A DNA stretch of 10,281 bases from Oscillospiraceae bacterium (GTDB lineage Bacteria; Bacillota_A; Clostridia; Oscillospirales; JAAYXM01): positions 1 to 10,281 of the forward strand of contig JAFQVE010000524.1 in the NCBI GenBank assembly GCA_017408185.1, read 5' to 3'. The notes under the pieces are model-generated. The model did not search any database and was not told the origin of the DNA. It saw only the letters and a program-made list of their open reading frames with translations. The translations under genes were made by a program, and so were the position numbers. Positions 7,116 to 10,281 of the stretch are shown here, in pieces; the stretch's first letter is position 1, and each line of letters starts with the position of its first letter.

Positions 7116-8372
7116 ATGCCTAAGTCACAATTTTTAGATCCGAATGAAGTAAGAAAAAGCAGTTTTATTACATTTCAGGATATCCCGGTAAACCAGTACA
7201 ACAAAACAATCAAGGAAGAGAGCAAGAACTACTCCAAGGATGATTTTATGCGTATCTATCGCGATATGGCAATTATCCGCGAGTTTGAAACAATGCTCTA
7301 TCAGATCAAGACAACTAACCACTATAACGGTGTTGACTATTCTAACCCCGGACCTGCTCACCTTTCAACAGGTCAGGAAGCATCAGCTGTAGGACAGGCA
7401 TATATCCTCGGCGTTGATGACTATATCTTCGGTTCGCACAGAAGCCACGGTGAAATCCTTGCAAAGGGTCTCTCCTGCATTCAGAAGCTTTCCGATGATG
7501 AGCTCTACAAGATTATGTCCGACTTCTTCGGCGGCGACATTCTCCGCGTAGTTGAAGGTAAGCAGAATGATAAGTCCAATGTCAAGGCACTTGCTATTGA
7601 CTTCCTTGTATACGGTGCTCTTGCTGAAATCTTTGCACGTACAACAGGCTTCAACCGCGGTCTTGGCGGCTCGATGCATGCATTCTTTACTCCGTTTGGT
7701 ATTTACCCGAACAACGCTATCGTTGGCGGATCCGGTACAATCGCACTCGGTAGCTCCCTTTATAAGAAGGTCAACAACAAGAAGGGTATCGTTGTATGTA
7801 ATATCGGTGACGCTTCTCTCGGTTGCGGACCTGTTCTCGAAGCTCTTAATATGGCTGGTATGGATCAGATCCGTCAGCTTTGGGATGAAAGCCACAACAA
7901 TGGCCTCCCGGTTCTCTTCAACATCTTTGATAATATGTACGGTATGGGTGGCCAGACCTTTGGTGAGACAATGGCATACGGTATGCCGGCACGTCTCGGT
8001 GCAGGCTTTAGCCCGACACAGATGCATGCAGAGCGCGTAGACGGCTACAACCCGCTCGCAGTTATCGATGCAATGAAGAGAAAGAAGGAAATCCTCGAGA
8101 ACGGAGACGGTCCGGTTCTCCTCGATGTTCTTACATACCGTGTAACAGGTCACTCTCCGTCCGATGCTTCCAGCTATCGTACTCAGGAAGAAATCGATGC
8201 TTGGATTGAGCAGGATGTTCTTAAGGCGTACAGCAAGAAGCTTATCGATGCTAAGGTTGCAGAACAGGGCGAATTCGATGCAATTCTTGATGATGTCAAG
8301 AATCTCATCACACGTTCCTGCGCTCTTGCTGTTGATGAAAGTGTATCTCCGCGTATGGATCTTAAGAAATAG
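7116..8372 (+). CDS. 2-oxo acid/acetoin dehydrogenase-type E1 component, alpha subunit
   Basis: E1 is the thiamine-diphosphate enzyme that decarboxylates or cleaves the substrate and transfers the acyl group to lipoyl-E2. The alpha subunit binds the diphosphate and Mg2+. The 418 residues are longer than usual acetoin or pyruvate E1-alpha (about 320-370). Conserved parts are GPAHLSTGQEASAVG (79-93), SHRSHGEILAKG (107-118), RGLGGSMH (181-188) and YRVTGHSPSD (341-350). The diphosphate motif is GDASLG (231-236) with DNMYGMG (272-278), where most of the family has GDG and NN(x)Y. The metal-ligand Asp232, Asn273 and Tyr275 are retained. Two insertions are apparent, about 119-160 and about 250-262. 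The frame ends in TAG (8370-8372), and the E1-beta frame continues in phase two codons later. The pyruvate or acetoin assignment is not certain. Confidence 0.88.
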   Translation: MPKSQFLDPNEVRKSSFITFQDIPVNQYNKTIKEESKNYSKDDFMRIYRDMAIIREFETMLYQIKTTNHYNGVDYSNPGPAHLSTGQEASAVGQAYILGVDDYIFGSHRSHGEILAKGLSCIQKLSDDELYKIMSDFFGGDILRVVEGKQNDKSNVKALAIDFLVYGALAEIFARTTGFNRGLGGSMHAFFTPFGIYPNNAIVGGSGTIALGSSLYKKVNNKKGIVVCNIGDASLGCGPVLEALNMAGMDQIRQLWDESHNNGLPVLFNIFDNMYGMGGQTFGETMAYGMPARLGAGFSPTQMHAERVDGYNPLAVIDAMKRKKEILENGDGPVLLDVLTYRVTGHSPSDASSYRTQEEIDAWIEQDVLKAYSKKLIDAKVAEQGEFDAILDDVKNLITRSCALAVDESVSPRMDLKK

Positions 8373-8381
8373 CCGGATATG
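8370..8381 (+). other. In-frame amber junction between E1-alpha and E1-beta
   Basis: The TAG at 8370-8372 is followed in the same frame by CCG, GAT and the E1-beta ATG at 8379. No other stop lies in this frame from 7116 to 9590. It is the only TAG among the eight visible stop codons; the others are TAA (six) and TGA (one). No purine-rich ribosome binding site precedes the ATG. The junction reads as an internal stop in a fused alpha-beta E1, or as termination-reinitiation coupling. Confidence 0.75.
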
Positions 8382-9590
8382 ATTGAGAAGCTCATGTTCT
8401 CAAATCTCAAGGTCGAGAAGATGGACGACCGTGAACCCGATGTTCTTATGCCGAAGGCAGAGAACCCGAGAGTTCAGCAGATTGCAAAGAAGGAGCGCTT
8501 CGGCTTTGATGCATCCGGCAAGCCTGTTTCAAAGAACAAGGTTTACCAGCTTCGTGACGGTCTCTTTGAGGCTATTATCGATAAATTCTACGAAGATCCT
8601 ACTCTCGTTGCATACGGTGAAGATAACCGTGACTGGGGCGGCGCATTTGCTGTTTATCGTGGTCTCACAGAAGCTCTCCCGTATCATCGCTTCTTCAATG
8701 CCCCGATTTCTGAAGCTGCTATCGTTGGTAGTGCTGTAGGATATGCAATGAGCGGCGGTCGTGCAATCGTTGAGCTTATGTACTGTGACTTCCTTGGCCG
8801 TGCAGGCGATGAAATCTTCAACCAGCTTGCAAAGTGGCAGTCAATGAGCGCAGGAATCCTCAAGATGCCTGTTGTTCTCCGTATCTCAGTTGGCTCCAAG
8901 TATGGCGCACAGCATTCTCAGGATTGGTCTTCAATGATCGCTCATGTTCCGGGACTCAAGTGTGTATTCCCGACAACTCCGTACGATGCAAAGGGTCTTA
9001 TGAATGCAGCTCTCAACGGCACAGACCCGGTTATCTTCTTTGAGAGCCAGAGAATCTACGATGTCGGTGAGCAGTTCCACGAAGGCGGAGTTCCGGAAGG
9101 TTACTACGAAATTCCAATCGGTGAGCCGGATGTCAAGAAAGTCGGTTCCGATGTCACAATCCTCACAATCGGTGCAACTCTCTACCGTGCTCTCGATGCA
9201 GCTAAGATTCTTGAAGAGAAGTATGGCATCTCAGCTGAAGTTATCGATGCACGTTCAATCGTTCCGTTCAACTACGATAAGGTTATCGAGTCTGTCAAGA
9301 AGACCGGTAAGCTCGTTATCGCATCCGATGCTTGTGCACGCGGCTCTATCATCAAGGATATGGCTCAGACAATCACATCAACCTGCTTCGATTACCTCGA
9401 TGCACCGGTTGCAACAGTTGGCGCACGCAACTGGATCACTCCGTGCTACGAGCTCGATGCAGACTTCTTCCCGCAGGCTGACTGGATTATCGATACAATC
9501 CACGAGCGCATTATGCCGATCCCGGGTCATACCCCGACAAACAACTTCTCCGAAAGCGAAGAGCTCCGTCGCTCCAAGCTCGGTGTATGA
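8379..9590 (+). CDS. 2-oxo acid/acetoin dehydrogenase-type E1 component, beta subunit
   Basis: The beta subunit completes the E1 active site by supplying the Glu that activates thiamine diphosphate. The 403-residue frame has an unusually long N-terminal stretch (about 1-55), then the E1-beta core: [12 protein letters not shown] (79-90) with the expected Glu81, [12 protein letters not shown] (110-121), QHSQDW (178-183, active-site His179), [17 protein letters not shown] (191-207) and [12 protein letters not shown] (216-227). The C-terminal lobe has SDACARGS (316-323) where most relatives have a DEA-like motif. The start is uncertain: ATG at 8379, 8394 or 8421 is possible, and none has a strong ribosome binding site. 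The N-terminal stretch looks like an inter-domain linker, in keeping with origin from a fusion. The gene ends TGA, overlapping lplA. Confidence 0.88.
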   Translation: MIEKLMFSNLKVEKMDDREPDVLMPKAENPRVQQIAKKERFGFDASGKPVSKNKVYQLRDGLFEAIIDKFYEDPTLVAYGEDNRDWGGAFAVYRGLTEALPYHRFFNAPISEAAIVGSAVGYAMSGGRAIVELMYCDFLGRAGDEIFNQLAKWQSMSAGILKMPVVLRISVGSKYGAQHSQDWSSMIAHVPGLKCVFPTTPYDAKGLMNAALNGTDPVIFFESQRIYDVGEQFHEGGVPEGYYEIPIGEPDVKKVGSDVTILTIGATLYRALDAAKILEEKYGISAEVIDARSIVPFNYDKVIESVKKTGKLVIASDACARGSIIKDMAQTITSTCFDYLDAPVATVGARNWITPCYELDADFFPQADWIIDTIHERIMPIPGHTPTNNFSESEELRRSKLGV

Positions 9591-10281
9591 TTTTTCTCAT
9601 AAGCAAAAGTTACGATTGCTACTTCAATCTTGCGCTTGAAGAAAACTTCCTGCGCGAGTATGATGATGAAATCTTTATGCTCTGGCAAAACGATAACACA
9701 ATAGTTATCGGAAAAAACCAGAACACTCTTGCTGAAATAAACTACGACTATGTAAAAGAAAAGGGTATACGCGTCGTCCGTCGGATCACCGGCGGCGGCG
9801 CAGTTTACCACGATATGGGAAATATCAATTTCACATATATAACAAGGCAGGATGGGGAATGGGAGAATGACTTCTCCCGTTTCGCAAAGCCTGTTGTATC
9901 TGCTCTTAAAAAGATAGGCCTCGACGCCGAAATTTCCGGGCGGAATGACATAGTTGTAAACGGCAGAAAGATTTCAGGTAATGCACAAACCGTTGCAGGT
10001 GGCAGAATTCTTCACCACGGAACACTTCTTTTCAATACCGATGTATCGGTGCTTTCAAATGCACTCGTTCCCGATCCTGAAAAAATCAGGAGCAAGGGCA
10101 TAAAGTCCGTATCATCGCGTGTTGTCAACATAAATGAGCTTCTCGGAAGGGAAGTTACAGCGGAAGAAATATCCGACCTTGTTGGCAGTGAAGTAAAAAC
10201 ACTTTACGGGGCAAAAGAGTATGTTCTTTCGGATGAAGAGATAAAACGAGCCGAGAAACTTGCTGATGAGAAGTACAGAAC
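9587..10281 (+). CDS. lplA: Lipoate-protein ligase A (3' end cut by window)
   Basis: LplA activates free lipoate with ATP and transfers it to the lipoyl-lysine of E2. The first 231 residues are visible and the frame is still open at the window end; complete proteins are about 330 residues. The BPL/LplA catalytic fold shows FNLALEE (13-19), GKNQNT (42-47), [12 protein letters not shown] (65-76, lipoyl-AMP binding), [17 protein letters not shown] with Lys128, and [10 protein letters not shown] (143-152). The start ATG at 9587 overlaps the E1-beta TGA (ATGA), so translation is likely coupled. No strong ribosome binding site is seen. Its place after the complex genes fits a dedicated ligase for the two lipoyl domains of E2. 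Confidence 0.93.
   Translation, partial: MIFLISKSYDCYFNLALEENFLREYDDEIFMLWQNDNTIVIGKNQNTLAEINYDYVKEKGIRVVRRITGGGAVYHDMGNINFTYITRQDGEWENDFSRFAKPVVSALKKIGLDAEISGRNDIVVNGRKISGNAQTVAGGRILHHGTLLFNTDVSVLSNALVPDPEKIRSKGIKSVSSRVVNINELLGREVTAEEISDLVGSEVKTLYGAKEYVLSDEEIKRAEKLADEKYR

Noticed and set aside
7383..8153. Long minus-strand open frame inside E1-alpha
   Set aside because: It is antisense to a conserved E1-alpha gene and its Cys/His-rich translation matches no family.
8370..8372. Pyrrolysine at the TAG
   Set aside because: Pyrrolysine is known mainly from methylamine methyltransferases; no such gene or pyl gene is in the window and nothing suggests a need for it in E1. General readthrough or a nonsense mutation is more likely, but the idea cannot be tested here.
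1..10281. CRISPR arrays, tRNA or rRNA genes, transposases, phage genes
   Set aside because: No direct-repeat array, cloverleaf-like sequence, rRNA segment or mobile-element protein was seen; the only repeats are the lipoyl-domain copies inside E2.

Overview
This window looks like a chromosomal segment of an anaerobic Firmicute of class Clostridia, probably an Oscillospiraceae/Ruminococcaceae-type gut bacterium. The evidence is moderate GC content, purine-rich AAAGGAG ribosome binding sites, TTGAAA/TATAAT promoter elements and the protein families present. All genes lie on the + strand. The genus is not determinable from sequence alone.

Layout: (1) Positions 3-506 are the 3' part of glyA (serine hydroxymethyltransferase). 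It is followed closely by rarA (535-1785), an AAA+ replication-fork ATPase; both are housekeeping genes. (2) Positions 1786-1959 form the largest intergenic gap. It holds a 17-bp perfect inverted repeat straddling the end of rarA, a clear sigma-A-type promoter (TTGAAA, 17 bp, TATAAT), and a 15-nt palindrome just before the next start codon that could be an operator. (3) Positions 1960 to the end of the window form an apparent seven-gene operon. In order it carries a DeoR-family regulator, a zinc-dependent medium-chain dehydrogenase resembling L-sorbose-1-phosphate reductase (SorE), a 2-oxo acid dehydrogenase E2 with two lipoyl domains, E3, E1-alpha, E1-beta and lipoate-protein ligase A (cut by the window end). 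The gaps inside the operon are 6-21 bp, or overlapping.

How the genes fit together: E1 alpha/beta, E2 and E3 make a complete thiamine-diphosphate and lipoate-dependent dehydrogenase complex of the pyruvate/acetoin type, and LplA would attach lipoate to E2. The substrate is uncertain. Control by a DeoR regulator (a family that usually senses sugar phosphates) and linkage to a SorE-like ketose/polyol reductase suggest that the complex works in a carbohydrate or polyol pathway and is not simply a housekeeping pyruvate dehydrogenase. That link is inference.

The most notable observation is at the E1-alpha/E1-beta junction. The two genes are in the same reading frame, separated by one TAG (the only TAG stop among the eight stop codons visible here) and two sense codons. 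E1-beta has no convincing ribosome binding site, while five of the other operon and housekeeping genes do. The pair therefore reads like a single alpha-beta fusion E1 of about 824 residues interrupted by an amber codon. Other points of interest are nonstandard residues and insertions in E1-alpha, a tandem lipoyl duplication plus a second subunit-binding-like motif in E2, and a terminator-like hairpin inside the 3' end of the regulator gene.
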